A stretch of DNA of 64,000 bases from Microbulbifer donghaiensis. GTDB taxonomy: Bacteria; Pseudomonadota; Gammaproteobacteria; Pseudomonadales; Cellvibrionaceae. Below are positions 8,339 to 17,789 of this stretch, piece by piece. Location: positions 1 to 64,000 of the forward strand of contig NZ_FQVA01000001.1 of assembly GCF_900129095.1 (NCBI RefSeq), given 5' to 3'. A model generated the notes under the pieces. The model was not told where the DNA came from and did not search any database. It saw only the letters and a program-made list of their open reading frames with translations. Positions within the stretch are counted from its first letter, which is position 1. Each line of letters starts with the position of its first letter. The position numbers and the translations under genes were made by a program.

Positions 8339-10366
8339 ATGAAATATATCAAATATGTTAAGGAGCTGGATGGCCTTAGGGCACTAGCTGTGCTCGGCGT
8401 CATTGGTGCACACCTCGGTGTGAGTCTGCTTCGTGGGGGGTTTGTAGGCGTTGATGTCTTTTTTGTCATCAGTGGATACCTGATCACCGCACTCTTATGT
8501 GCAGAACATGAAAAGACCGGCACAATCAATCTCCGAGGTTTTTTCTGGCGGAGAATTCGCCGGCTGTTGCCGGCGGTTCTCGTAACGGCCATGTTGGCAG
8601 TTTTAGCGGGCTATCTTTTGCTGTCCCAAGAGCAATTTGTCTCTACTATTTGGTCCGCGGTAACTGCAATATTTAGTGTCTCGAATATCTACTTCTGGCT
8701 GAATGTCGGATACTTTGACTCCATCGCAATGACCAAGCCGCTGCTTCATACTTGGTCACTTGGGGTCGAGGAACAATTTTATTTATTCTGGCCTTTTTTG
8801 TTGTTGCTCTTTCTAAAGCTGGGGCGGAGGAAGGGTGCTGTTGTTGGGGTGTCGATTCTCGCCGCCTTTTCATTCCTGTTGAATGCATTATTTCTCGATT
8901 TCACCTATGGTGAAAAAATTGCACCGAAAGTCGGCTTTTTCTCGAATTTCGTTGATGGGCCTGCGACCGCCTTTTACTGGTTTCCTTTCCGCATTTTTGA
9001 GTTTGGACTGGGGAGCTTACTTGCGGTTGCCCCTGTCGCTAGCACGATGACAAAAGTATTGCGAAGACATGTGATAGTCGCGGATCTTTTGCTGGTGCTG
9101 GGTGTTGCAGTCGTAATAGGCTATATGGTGTTACTAACTGAAGAGGCGGTCTTCCCATATTACAATGCGTTAATCGTTTCTCTGGCTACCTGCATAATCA
9201 TCCTAGCGGCAAGCACGTCCCGGGTGGCAAGTGTAATTCTGGCAAATCGGGTATCTCGGCATCTGGGTAAAATCAGCTACTCGCTATATTTGGTCCACTG
9301 GCCGGTTATTGTCTATTTTACAAATCTCGGCGGTGACCTAGAGGCCTGGCAAGCTAAGGTCGCGATGCTGGCGGTTACCCTAATTTTAGGGCAGTTGCTA
9401 TATTCCTTTGTCGAAAATCTATTTCGAAGTGCAAATGTGTTAACGAAGCCCCCAAAGCGTGCGTATCATTATATTGCTCGAGCGGGCCTGCCTCTTTCCG
9501 TCCCTATATTAGCAGTTGGCTTTTTAGCGCTAGCAGAGGATGAGGGCCGAATTCCTGAGGCGAGAAAAACGTTGTCCAATCAAGAATGGAGAAGCACCAG
9601 GGAGAGACTTTACTGTCAGGGTAGTTTAGAGGGGTTCCCTGCATCGCTGTTTACCTGTCAAAACGATCGTAAATCAGATCAAACGATTATTGTCTGGGGG
9701 GATAGTCACGCATTTCATTTGGTGGCTGGTGTCTCAGAGATGTTCCCTCATCATAATATTGCGGTCGCATATATGTCGGGCTGTATTCCTCAAAGCGGAT
9801 TCGATGGTTACGTACGAGATATGGGGCGATCTGATCTTACGGTTGAGTGTGGAAAGCGAAATGAAGACTTTCTGGCTTGGGCAAAAAGCCAAAAGCGGCG
9901 CCTGATAATATTTATTTCTGCAGCAAAAAGATCTACCCCACAAATTATAGCTCCCATTAATAATAGACTGGTGTCCGAGCTTAATGACCTAGGGCACGCC
10001 GCATACGTTTTAGGTGATTTTATTCGGCCAGGTATTGAGCTCGCCCAATGCCGCGCTGTGCCGAATTTTATCTTGTCTGACAAATTATTGGAAGACGTCT
10101 GTACTCCGGATTTCCGCCAGGTGAAACGCGAATGGGCCTACAATGAGGCTCTTGAGGCTCTAGTGGAAAATTATATCCCTGTTAGGCAGAGCCAGTGCCC
10201 AGGTGGGCAATGTTCATTCCTTGACGATACTGGCAGAGTCACTCATCGAGACTATCACCACTTATCGTATGTCGGTGCCATTTATGAGTTTTCGAAATTG
10301 CGTGGGTTGTTAATTGAAAAAATTCCGGAGTTAAATGTGACTATTGCAAGAAATTCTGAGAATTGA
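8339..10366 (+). CDS. acyltransferase 3 with C-terminal SGNH domain (OafA/YrhL type)
   Basis: This protein of about 675 residues begins ELDGLRALAVLGVIGAHLG, the acyltransferase-3 signature with the proposed catalytic His. GGFVGVDVFFVISGYLIT follows, and roughly ten membrane helices run to about residue 395. The periplasmic part carries an SGNH esterase/acyltransferase domain: IIVWGDSHAFHLV (nucleophile Ser) and a late D-Y-H-H block (HRDYHHLSYVGA). Proteins of this architecture O-acetylate surface polysaccharides such as O-antigen. ATG 8339 matches where the family begins; TTG 8315 is in frame upstream. It lies 43 bases after the fusion gene, suggesting co-transcription. Confidence 0.9.
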   Translation: MKYIKYVKELDGLRALAVLGVIGAHLGVSLLRGGFVGVDVFFVISGYLITALLCAEHEKTGTINLRGFFWRRIRRLLPAVLVTAMLAVLAGYLLLSQEQFVSTIWSAVTAIFSVSNIYFWLNVGYFDSIAMTKPLLHTWSLGVEEQFYLFWPFLLLLFLKLGRRKGAVVGVSILAAFSFLLNALFLDFTYGEKIAPKVGFFSNFVDGPATAFYWFPFRIFEFGLGSLLAVAPVASTMTKVLRRHVIVADLLLVLGVAVVIGYMVLLTEEAVFPYYNALIVSLATCIIILAASTSRVASVILANRVSRHLGKISYSLYLVHWPVIVYFTNLGGDLEAWQAKVAMLAVTLILGQLLYSFVENLFRSANVLTKPPKRAYHYIARAGLPLSVPILAVGFLALAEDEGRIPEARKTLSNQEWRSTRERLYCQGSLEGFPASLFTCQNDRKSDQTIIVWGDSHAFHLVAGVSEMFPHHNIAVAYMSGCIPQSGFDGYVRDMGRSDLTVECGKRNEDFLAWAKSQKRRLIIFISAAKRSTPQIIAPINNRLVSELNDLGHAAYVLGDFIRPGIELAQCRAVPNFILSDKLLEDVCTPDFRQVKREWAYNEALEALVENYIPVRQSQCPGGQCSFLDDTGRVTHRDYHHLSYVGAIYEFSKLRGLLIEKIPELNVTIARNSEN

Positions 10367-10484
10367 GTTGAAATGCTAAGTGCGCTTAAGTAAAGCAGCA
10401 TGAAATTGACAATATGAACGCTCCTGCTTTTTTTGGGGGGGCGATAGATTTTAGAAAGAAGATAAAATTCAAAATAGGTGGTTT

Positions 10485-11489
10485 ATGCTTTCTGGCGATT
10501 GGGTGCTCGAGCAAAATACAGTGAAGTTCTTATTTCAAAATAGAGAATACTTTTGGGAGATGCCGGAAGATTATGAAATGCCGAGTAAGGCTCTATTGGA
10601 TCTGGCTGAATTCCTCCTGCTACAGCCTTATGGAAAGGTGGCCGAGTCACAGGCGAGCCGAAAGTTTGGTTCGCGTGTTGGCGTTGCATACTCCGGAGGC
10701 GTGGATTCTACAGCTGCAATGAACCTGCTCCCTGATCCCATTGCAGTTTACACTCAGATAGTCAAGCCATCGGCAATCCATAAAATGGATAATGCTCTGG
10801 CCGCGTTGAAGGAGCGAGACGGGTTGGCGATTAAAAGTAATTATGATGAGCTCCCGAAACAGTACAAGAGGTCTCCAGGATTTTATGGTGCTGGCGGATT
10901 TACGATCACTCTGGTCTTATTGGCTGATTATCTTGATCTGCATACCGTAGCTGATGGTAATGTTCTTGAGACCGTTTATCTGTTTTCCGCTCATGGACAT
11001 GGCACAAAATATACTCCTCGGGATTTTAGTTCGGTTTTAGAGCGATTCGAAAAAGCCGGTCTCTATTACTCCATGCCTTGCGCAGGCTTAACAGAAGTCT
11101 CGACCACATTGATTGCTGGCGAGAGCGACTACGTCATGGGGTGTATGCGTGGAGACCTGGGAACTCCATGTAATTATTGTGCAAAATGCTATCGAAAAAG
11201 CGCTCTTGCAGGACACCCCATTGCAACTTGTCCGGAAGCTGAAAAGAAGATTAATAAAGAGTACGTTTCGATGCTGCCATCCCTGCTCTGGGCGGTGGAG
11301 AGGTGCGGTTTGGAGCATCCGAAGCTTTCTCCACTGAAGAAAGATATTAGTTGGGTCGATAAATGGTATGCGGACTCAATTAAGTATGTTCCTGGCAAGT
11401 TGCGAGAGTTTTTTACAAAGAGACTGGAAGATTTTGGGATCGAGTCACTTCATGGGGTTTCCCCTCTCCAGGAATGGGAATCAAGATGA
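10485..11489 (+). CDS. PP-loop ATPase family protein, function unknown
   Basis: This soluble 334-residue protein has a pyrophosphatase-type ATP-binding loop, VGVAYSGGVDSTAAM (about residues 64-80). A C-terminal zinc-ribbon-like cluster, CNYCAKCYRKS, sits near residues 225-235 with another Cys slightly upstream. PP-loop enzymes adenylate a carboxylate, amide or tRNA base before amide or thio transfer; QueC and N-acetyl-sugar amidotransferases are related examples. In a polysaccharide locus with a uronic-acid-forming dehydrogenase, amidation of a sugar is a reasonable guess but unproven. AGGTGG lies upstream of the ATG. It may belong to the DUF6395 group, from memory only. Confidence 0.78.
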   Translation: MLSGDWVLEQNTVKFLFQNREYFWEMPEDYEMPSKALLDLAEFLLLQPYGKVAESQASRKFGSRVGVAYSGGVDSTAAMNLLPDPIAVYTQIVKPSAIHKMDNALAALKERDGLAIKSNYDELPKQYKRSPGFYGAGGFTITLVLLADYLDLHTVADGNVLETVYLFSAHGHGTKYTPRDFSSVLERFEKAGLYYSMPCAGLTEVSTTLIAGESDYVMGCMRGDLGTPCNYCAKCYRKSALAGHPIATCPEAEKKINKEYVSMLPSLLWAVERCGLEHPKLSPLKKDISWVDKWYADSIKYVPGKLREFFTKRLEDFGIESLHGVSPLQEWESR

Positions 11490-11635
11490 TTTTTTTCTTT
11501 TCTCCAACTGGTTATTCTAGGTTGGCAATTTTTTATGAGATATATCGCTGACTCAAAGGTCCTGTTTCCTATGCGTCAGGGGTGCAGCGCATTGCGTCGT
11601 TGGTCGTAAGTTTAGCCCGGCTCCAGAGACAAAAA

Positions 11636-12514
11636 ATGGAAAATCCGTATCTAAAATTTTCGGTCATCGTGCCAGTGTTCAATCAGTGGCGGCTTGTTTC
11701 AAAACTATTGACATGTCTGTCGCGCCAAACTTTAGCGCGTGAAGTATACGAAATTATACTTGTGGATAATGGCTCTGATTTGGAGCGGGCGCCGGAATGC
11801 TTTGGGCTTAACGTGCGCATACTTCATTGCCAGAAGCCAGGTTCGTACGCTGCACGAAATATGGGAGTCCGCGCCGCACATGCGGAGTGGTTGGTATTCA
11901 CGGATGCGGATTGTCTTCCAAATCCGGATTGGCTGGAACGGATAGCTGATAGAATTAAATCGGTTTCACAGTCGAATCTCGTTCTCGCTGGGCGTGTAAC
12001 GGTTACGCAGGCATCAAAAAATCCCTGCGCCTATGAGATTTATGACTTTGTAAAGGGCATTCGCCAAGACCGGTATGTTTCTCGTGGGTATGCCGCCACC
12101 GCTAATCTTTGCGTGGCAAAGTCGTTTGCTGAGCAGATAGGCCTGTTTAATGCGGAGGTCTTCTCTGGTGGTGATGTAGATTTTTGTAGGCGGGCTTTAA
12201 AATCTGGTGCCAATTTAGTTTATTTAGCTTCGGCTAATGTTAATCATCCCCCAAGGACTTCTTGGCGAGAGCTCGCAATTAAGGCTCGGCGTATTAAGGG
12301 GGGGCAGTATGCAAAAGCGCGAGGCCTCGCTAGGTTTATGATTGTGTTCAGGACACTTCTGCCTCCAGTTAATGCCTTTAAAGATTTTTTGTATTCTGGT
12401 CAGTATTCCTTCAAGTTCAGGGTTCTTGCTGCAATGGTACAGGTCAGGCTGTGGTTTTTGGAGGTTTGCGAATTATTTCGTTTGGCGGTTAATGGCCAGG
12501 CTGAGCGACGATAA
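11636..12514 (+). CDS. GT2 family glycosyltransferase
   Basis: This inverting GT-A glycosyltransferase has FSVIVPVFNQWRLVSKLL at its N-terminus, EIILVDNGS, the metal-binding FTDADCLPNPDW block and a C-terminal GGDVDFCRRALKSG acceptor-side motif. It is 292 residues from ATG 11636; GTG 11582 in frame would add 18 residues but is less like the family start. Ribosome-binding sites are poor for both. It is cytoplasmic or peripherally membrane-bound, with an amphipathic C-terminal region. Donor and acceptor are unknown. It overlaps nothing and ends 14 bases before the next gene. Confidence 0.88.
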   Translation: MENPYLKFSVIVPVFNQWRLVSKLLTCLSRQTLAREVYEIILVDNGSDLERAPECFGLNVRILHCQKPGSYAARNMGVRAAHAEWLVFTDADCLPNPDWLERIADRIKSVSQSNLVLAGRVTVTQASKNPCAYEIYDFVKGIRQDRYVSRGYAATANLCVAKSFAEQIGLFNAEVFSGGDVDFCRRALKSGANLVYLASANVNHPPRTSWRELAIKARRIKGGQYAKARGLARFMIVFRTLLPPVNAFKDFLYSGQYSFKFRVLAAMVQVRLWFLEVCELFRLAVNGQAERR

Positions 12515-12528
12515 GATTAAGTGGTGGT

Positions 12529-14283
12529 ATGAATCTCTTTAATTTATGCGGAAAATTTTTGCGATGGTACTTTAGGGTCTCTAAGTATTTTTGGCGGCAA
12601 TATCCTGGTACAACTTTAATTGTGGTGTGCGCCGCGGTCGTTTCTCGAGTCGCGAACATTGCTGCCTTTATCTTGCCCTTGAAAATACTTTTGCTGGCGA
12701 CATCGAAATCGGTTCCAAGCTATTTGAGTAATTTAGTTGCTGTGGAAGATAAGGCAATCTGGATTGTCTGGCTTTCTGTGGCGGCTTTTTGTTTTTATGC
12801 TTTGGCAGTTTTGACCGATTTGATGATGGATCACTTTTCCTTGTCGGGTGGTTCCAAAATCATGCTGCGAGCGAACGAGATCAATGTTGTTGGCAACCAA
12901 AAGGAGAGGGTAAAAGGATTTTATTCTGATTCCTGTGAAATATGGGCTGGAGGAATTTTTGTCGGATTGATATTCCTTATTATTTCTCTACTCAATATCT
13001 GGCTTTCCTTAGTGTACTTCGCTCTTTTTCTAATTGAGTTTTTGATCTCCGCTGCAGCCTTTAAGGGGCGAAGAGGGGGCTTGTCGAGCATAAAGAGGTT
13101 TATGCTGAATAATGTCGGCGGGTATCTAAGGCTTTTATTGTCGATTAATTTTTTGTTCGGTTTTGTCGTTATTCTTCTGCCGTTTTTTTTGTACGGTGAA
13201 TTGCATGTTCTGACTGCAATCCTTTCGATTGTGTTGTCGCGGCAAATGCTGGCGGCAATGTCTGGAATGATAGCGAAAAGCGTTAAGATCTTTAAGATCC
13301 GAGATCTCACCGATCCATTAGTATTTCGTCATATCCAAGTCCCTGTAAAGGGGATTAAGAAGACGGCGCCATTGGCAAAACTGTTAAATGGCCCAAATTT
13401 AGCGGGGTGGATCGGTAATCATGTGGGGGGAGCCCTAGCGGTTGATCAGCCTCTGTTTATTAGCTGGGTTGATCCAATTATTCCTGATGTAAATAGTCTC
13501 CTGCTAAGTTCGAATGGTAAATTTGCTAATGGTGCAAAATACCTACGTATTCAATTATTCTCTCCGAGTTGGGAATATCTATACGCAAACGAGGAATTTC
13601 TATTTGCCCATCTGTCGCGGGATGCTATCGGGGCACCGGCTAAATTGTCAAGTTTTGAAGAGTCGGAACTGCAATGTCAGTTGTTGGATATCTCAGATTG
13701 TGTGCCAGTGACGCTGGCAGACTGGAAAAACATCAGTCGGGATGTTTTGCTGCAACAGTGGTCGGCTAAGCCCCCCAAGGCATTGGTGTCCGCATATGTC
13801 TCCACCCATCCGTTACTCCATCAAAGAATTGCTTCGGAGCTGGTCCAGAGAGTCGAAATAGCGTGTGAGACGGCATTCCAAAAGGAACTGTTGGTGGAGT
13901 TTCTCAAAAAGCTTCCCATGGTAAGGAGAGTGCTTAAGACTTTTCCACTATATATCCGAAACCAGGATACTCATCCGTCGAATGCCGTTTCGAATATGAA
14001 GGGAAAGTTCTTTTTGATTAATTGGGGTCGCTGGTCTGTTCAGCCTATTGGGGTAAAGCTACCAAATGGTATTGCGGACCAAGAAATAGGGAATATTTTA
14101 AGTCGCGCCAGGTTGGCCCGAAAAGATATTCCGGAATGGTTCGGATTTCAACATGTAAAATTCTCACAAACTGCTCTGCAATTGGAAGAAGAAATAAAAT
14201 CGCAAAGATATAACTCAGCGCTTAAGTTGATTGAGTCCCTGCTATGCAACGAAGTCGTTCTCGGGGTTAATGAACATGCTTGA
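12529..14283 (+). CDS. polytopic membrane protein with kinase-like C-terminal domain
   Basis: This is a 584-residue protein I do not recognise as a whole. Residues 1 to about 250 hold five or six membrane helices arranged like the transmembrane domain of an ABC exporter (RVANIAAFILPLKILLL near the first helix). There is no Walker A, no LSGGQ signature and no ATPase in either neighbour. The tail has NQDTHPSNAVSNMKGKFFL followed by INW, which parallels the HGDxHPxN...IDW motif of aminoglycoside/choline kinase-type phosphotransferases. Asp480 and Asn485 are kept, the leading His is missing, and the metal-binding Asp is Asn498. It may be a pseudokinase or a divergent glycan kinase. The last 14 bases overlap the next gene. 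Confidence 0.75.
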   Translation: MNLFNLCGKFLRWYFRVSKYFWRQYPGTTLIVVCAAVVSRVANIAAFILPLKILLLATSKSVPSYLSNLVAVEDKAIWIVWLSVAAFCFYALAVLTDLMMDHFSLSGGSKIMLRANEINVVGNQKERVKGFYSDSCEIWAGGIFVGLIFLIISLLNIWLSLVYFALFLIEFLISAAAFKGRRGGLSSIKRFMLNNVGGYLRLLLSINFLFGFVVILLPFFLYGELHVLTAILSIVLSRQMLAAMSGMIAKSVKIFKIRDLTDPLVFRHIQVPVKGIKKTAPLAKLLNGPNLAGWIGNHVGGALAVDQPLFISWVDPIIPDVNSLLLSSNGKFANGAKYLRIQLFSPSWEYLYANEEFLFAHLSRDAIGAPAKLSSFEESELQCQLLDISDCVPVTLADWKNISRDVLLQQWSAKPPKALVSAYVSTHPLLHQRIASELVQRVEIACETAFQKELLVEFLKKLPMVRRVLKTFPLYIRNQDTHPSNAVSNMKGKFFLINWGRWSVQPIGVKLPNGIADQEIGNILSRARLARKDIPEWFGFQHVKFSQTALQLEEEIKSQRYNSALKLIESLLCNEVVLGVNEHA

Positions 14284-16576
14284 TCTGCGTGCTTTAGTGG
14301 CTTCTATTCCGTTTGCACGCCGTATTAAACGAGTGTTCGATAAGCATGCCAGAATGAAATTTGTGGAGGTTTCATATCCTAAGGATAGGTTGAAGCCGGT
14401 TGGCACAAATGTGAAAGACGGGGAAAGTAAAGAATGCCAGCCCGATTCGAATAATTTCGTACTATACCGGATAATAGGTAATGACCTTGTGCCTAGGCAC
14501 AAAAAAGGGCAGTCGAGAAAAAATCTGGAATTTATTCTGAAGCACGAGGCGGATCTCGCGAATTGCGAAAAGAGATTTATTGTTAATCGAATCGTTGATA
14601 GGGGCGAAGAAGAAAAGATAATACAACTATTGCAAACTTATCGGCTGCCGTATATCCGCATCCCATTTGACTACGATGCGTATCGTACCGTGGGGTGGGA
14701 CATCTCTGGGCTTCCTGTTCACTTTGCTCCATATTCGTCCGGCTTTAAGCGGCTGCACCTCTCGTCACAGGGGATAGCACTATTACGTGTTTACCGGAAA
14801 AAAAACAACTATGTAATGAATAATAATGGTGCAAGGAATGTGGCACTGCAAGATGGAAAAAGGCGAGCAAAGTGGATCCTTCCCTGGGATGGCAACTGTT
14901 TTCTTACGCTTTCTGCGTGGGAGGAGATCCGGCGATCTGTTATCGCGCAGGCCGATTTTCCCTACCATATTGTGCCAATGGCCCGGATTCTGGATAACAA
15001 TGAATTGCTGAATCCTGGTTATCGCCCGGAGGCGATAGAGGAGCCGCAGGTTGTTTTCAGGGCGGATTCAAACGAGGAATTTGATCCTGAGTATTCTTAT
15101 GGGCGGCGTCCCAAGGTCGAGTTTTTATGGCGGATCGGTTTTCCGGGCAAGTGGGACAACTGGCCGATAGAGCCTTGGGACCTCCCGTGTCCCGCGTACT
15201 CTGCTGATGCCGGGAGATACGCGCAGGGCGGATGGGTCGCCCGTTTATATTCCGGTAAGGCAGAATTCGAGAAGCAACGTGATCACAACGCTTGGGTGGG
15301 GCGTGGCGAAGCTCGTACCGAGGCCATTGCGAGTATGCTTGATATGCTCGACGCAAAGGCCTTTGACCACAATCTCAACCCAGAACAGGTAATTTTTGTC
15401 CCCACGGCGGACAGGCTCGATGGTTCCGCCGTTGCACTGGGGTACCTCAGGAATGCTGCTGCGGAGGCTCTTACCAGAGGGCCGTTTTCAGTTGTGGATA
15501 AAACGACGCTTCCCCCTGGGCGGAATCGAAATGATTACTGGCATCCGGCTCCATACTATTGGCCGCATCCGCTGAAGATTCCGGGGCTGCCCTATGTGCG
15601 GCGTGATGGCCAGCGTGTTCCGGGCACTCGGATGTATGAACCGCTCAGTGAAAAATACGACCGTACCCGTGTCCAATACTTGTTTGATGACACCTATACG
15701 CTGGCTCTGGCGTGGTTGCAGTTTGGAGATCCCGAATATGGAAGGCACGGGGCGGAACTGGTTCGGCAATGGTTCCTGAAGCCTGAGACCGCTATGACGC
15801 CTCATCTTGAGTATGCGCAGGTTCGGTGCGGTCATAACAATAATCGCGGCGCCTGCTCCGGCATTATAGAGTTTAAAGACCTTTACTATTTCCTCGACGC
15901 TGTGCGCATTCTGAAGTCGGGCAACTTCCTGGTCACGGAGGAATACGCGGCCTTCAAAGCCTGGCTGGGTAACTATCTCGAATGGTTGCGTTTCAGCAGG
16001 CAGGGTATTGAGGAGCGCGCCGCCCTCAATAACCATGGAACCTATTACGATCTTCAAGTTGCAGCCATCTGTGCTTTTCTAGGTGAAGCCAAACTCTTGC
16101 GAGAGACTTTGCGTGATTCACGCTTTAGGTTGCTTGCGCAATTTGATGCGGCAGGGGCTCAGCCTCACGAGCTAGAGCGGACTAGTACTGCCCATTATTG
16201 TTGTTTCAACCTTCAGGGATGGATTCATCTCGCCCTTATCGCTGAATCGGTCGGCGAGGATCTTTGGAGCTTCACCGGGAAAGAAGGAAACGGAATCCGG
16301 AACGGGATGGAATGGCTTTTGGGGCACTCCGCCGGTTCCTGGCCTTACGCACAAATTGATGAATTCGATGCCGAACGCTTTTATCCGATTGCCTATTGCT
16401 ACCTCGATAAATACGGTCATTCAAGAGCGAATATAAAGTTTCCAATACCGGCGCCTACTAAGATCAAGCCTCTGTACCACCCGCATGATGGTATCAGACC
16501 CTATTGGAACCTGTTCATGCCCGGGGCAGTTGGCAACGCGGTACCAGTGGCCCACGAGGAAGGGGTAATGGGGTGA
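14270..16576 (+). CDS. glycosyltransferase-like / alginate-lyase-like fusion
   Basis: From ATG 14270 (TTG 14231 and ATG 14276 are alternatives) the protein has 768 residues and no signal peptide or membrane helix. Residues about 60-350 have a FVLYRIIGNDLVPRH start and a WILPWDGNCFLT block, like proteins of the glycosyltransferase/glycan-modifying type that precede such domains. Residues about 400-720 match the alginate-lyase (PF05426-type) alpha/alpha barrel: NDYWHPAPYYWPHP, GLPYVRRDGQ, NNHGTYYDLQ (Asn588-His589) and ELERTSTAHYCCFNLQGW (Arg637, Tyr643). These four match the Asn/His/Arg/Tyr catalytic set known in PL5 lyases. A cytoplasmic lyase joined to a transferase is unusual; it might trim uronate-containing intermediates. 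Confidence 0.75.
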   Translation: MNMLDLRALVASIPFARRIKRVFDKHARMKFVEVSYPKDRLKPVGTNVKDGESKECQPDSNNFVLYRIIGNDLVPRHKKGQSRKNLEFILKHEADLANCEKRFIVNRIVDRGEEEKIIQLLQTYRLPYIRIPFDYDAYRTVGWDISGLPVHFAPYSSGFKRLHLSSQGIALLRVYRKKNNYVMNNNGARNVALQDGKRRAKWILPWDGNCFLTLSAWEEIRRSVIAQADFPYHIVPMARILDNNELLNPGYRPEAIEEPQVVFRADSNEEFDPEYSYGRRPKVEFLWRIGFPGKWDNWPIEPWDLPCPAYSADAGRYAQGGWVARLYSGKAEFEKQRDHNAWVGRGEARTEAIASMLDMLDAKAFDHNLNPEQVIFVPTADRLDGSAVALGYLRNAAAEALTRGPFSVVDKTTLPPGRNRNDYWHPAPYYWPHPLKIPGLPYVRRDGQRVPGTRMYEPLSEKYDRTRVQYLFDDTYTLALAWLQFGDPEYGRHGAELVRQWFLKPETAMTPHLEYAQVRCGHNNNRGACSGIIEFKDLYYFLDAVRILKSGNFLVTEEYAAFKAWLGNYLEWLRFSRQGIEERAALNNHGTYYDLQVAAICAFLGEAKLLRETLRDSRFRLLAQFDAAGAQPHELERTSTAHYCCFNLQGWIHLALIAESVGEDLWSFTGKEGNGIRNGMEWLLGHSAGSWPYAQIDEFDAERFYPIAYCYLDKYGHSRANIKFPIPAPTKIKPLYHPHDGIRPYWNLFMPGAVGNAVPVAHEEGVMG

Positions 16577-17745
16577 CTCGAGTGGAAAGGCATATTGCGC
16601 TGATTCCAGACAGGTTTGCTCTGTACCGTTATCCGGTCTTCAGGCTGATTAGCGAATATAGGAGATCAGGTTCGGAGGTGGTGATTTTTGCCGATCCTAG
16701 GGAGGATCCTTCAAGAGTAAGGCTGGCGCCAACAGAGTTCTGCAGTATGGATCCGGACGAAGGCGGGATTCGTTGGCAGAAAATCCGCAGTTTTTATTTT
16801 CGCAATATTTGTTTTTGGCAGACGGGCCTTCAAAGGCTGGCATTTTCGCGAAAGTTTCGAGTAATCGTCTATTGGGGTGAGGCCCACCGTGTTTCTACCT
16901 GGCTGAGCGCTACCATCGCAAAGTCATTTGGGAAGAAGGTCGTCTTCTGGACGCATGGCATATATGGGAATGAGGGGCGCCTGAAGAAGATCATCAGGAC
17001 CTGCTTTTATCGTCTGGCCGATACCATTTTGCTATATAGCGAGCACGGCAGGCAGGAGCTCGTGTCCGCCGGCATTCCCGCTGAACGCCTCCACGTCATC
17101 AATAACTCTCTTGATGTCAGCGCACAATTGGAAGTCTTGAATTCCATAGATGATGCCTACGTGGAAAAAGTCAAGCGAGGGTTCTGTGAAGCGCCTGAGC
17201 GGTTGCTTGTCTTCATCGGCCGGCTCGAGCCGCAGAAATGCCTGCATTTGCTGATCCACGCTGTAGCGCGGCTCAGAAAGAGAGGCAGCCCGGTGAAAGC
17301 GCTCCTTATTGGAGATGGGATTGAGCGTTCAGCCCTATCTCAACTGGCTATGCAGCTTGGAGTAGAGAACGATATATTGTTCTACGGCGAATGTTATGAC
17401 GACGCAGTTATCGTGCCATTACTGGCGGTCTCTGATATTTGTGTGTCCCCGGGCGAGGTGGGGCTGACAGCGATGCACGCACTGGTATGTGGTACGCCTG
17501 TCATCTCACACGATGACTTTCCCAATCAGATGCCAGAGTTCGAGGCAATCAAAGTTGGAAAAAGTGGTGCATTTTACCGGCGCGGTGATGTCGAGGATCT
17601 GGTAAAAAGGATCTCGACCTGTCTGGCCGATATTGATTCCGGCCGTATAACTCCTGAAAGTTGTCGTGAACAAATTCTGAGTAGTTACACGCCCGAGTTT
17701 CAGAGGTCGGTCTTCTATCGGGCCATTGATCCTTTGCTCGCGTAA
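16573..17745 (+). CDS. GT4 family glycosyltransferase
   Basis: This is a retaining GT-B glycosyltransferase of 390 residues. The N-terminal half (HIALIPDRFALYRYPVFRLI) is the acceptor domain. The C-terminal half shows LLVFIGRLEPQKCLHLLIHA and the E-x7-E region GEVGLTAMHALVCGTPVISHD, typical of nucleotide-sugar binding in GT4. GTG 16573 overlaps the previous stop (GTGA) and follows an AAGGGG, so it is preferred over an ATG at 16504 inside the upstream gene. The tight overlap implies translation coupled to the alginate-lyase-like fusion. Sugar specificity is unknown. Confidence 0.9.
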   Translation: MTRVERHIALIPDRFALYRYPVFRLISEYRRSGSEVVIFADPREDPSRVRLAPTEFCSMDPDEGGIRWQKIRSFYFRNICFWQTGLQRLAFSRKFRVIVYWGEAHRVSTWLSATIAKSFGKKVVFWTHGIYGNEGRLKKIIRTCFYRLADTILLYSEHGRQELVSAGIPAERLHVINNSLDVSAQLEVLNSIDDAYVEKVKRGFCEAPERLLVFIGRLEPQKCLHLLIHAVARLRKRGSPVKALLIGDGIERSALSQLAMQLGVENDILFYGECYDDAVIVPLLAVSDICVSPGEVGLTAMHALVCGTPVISHDDFPNQMPEFEAIKVGKSGAFYRRGDVEDLVKRISTCLADIDSGRITPESCREQILSSYTPEFQRSVFYRAIDPLLA

Positions 17746-17789
17746 CGTTGTGCAGGCTAAGATTTAATCTTTTTTACATGGGGATTTGA

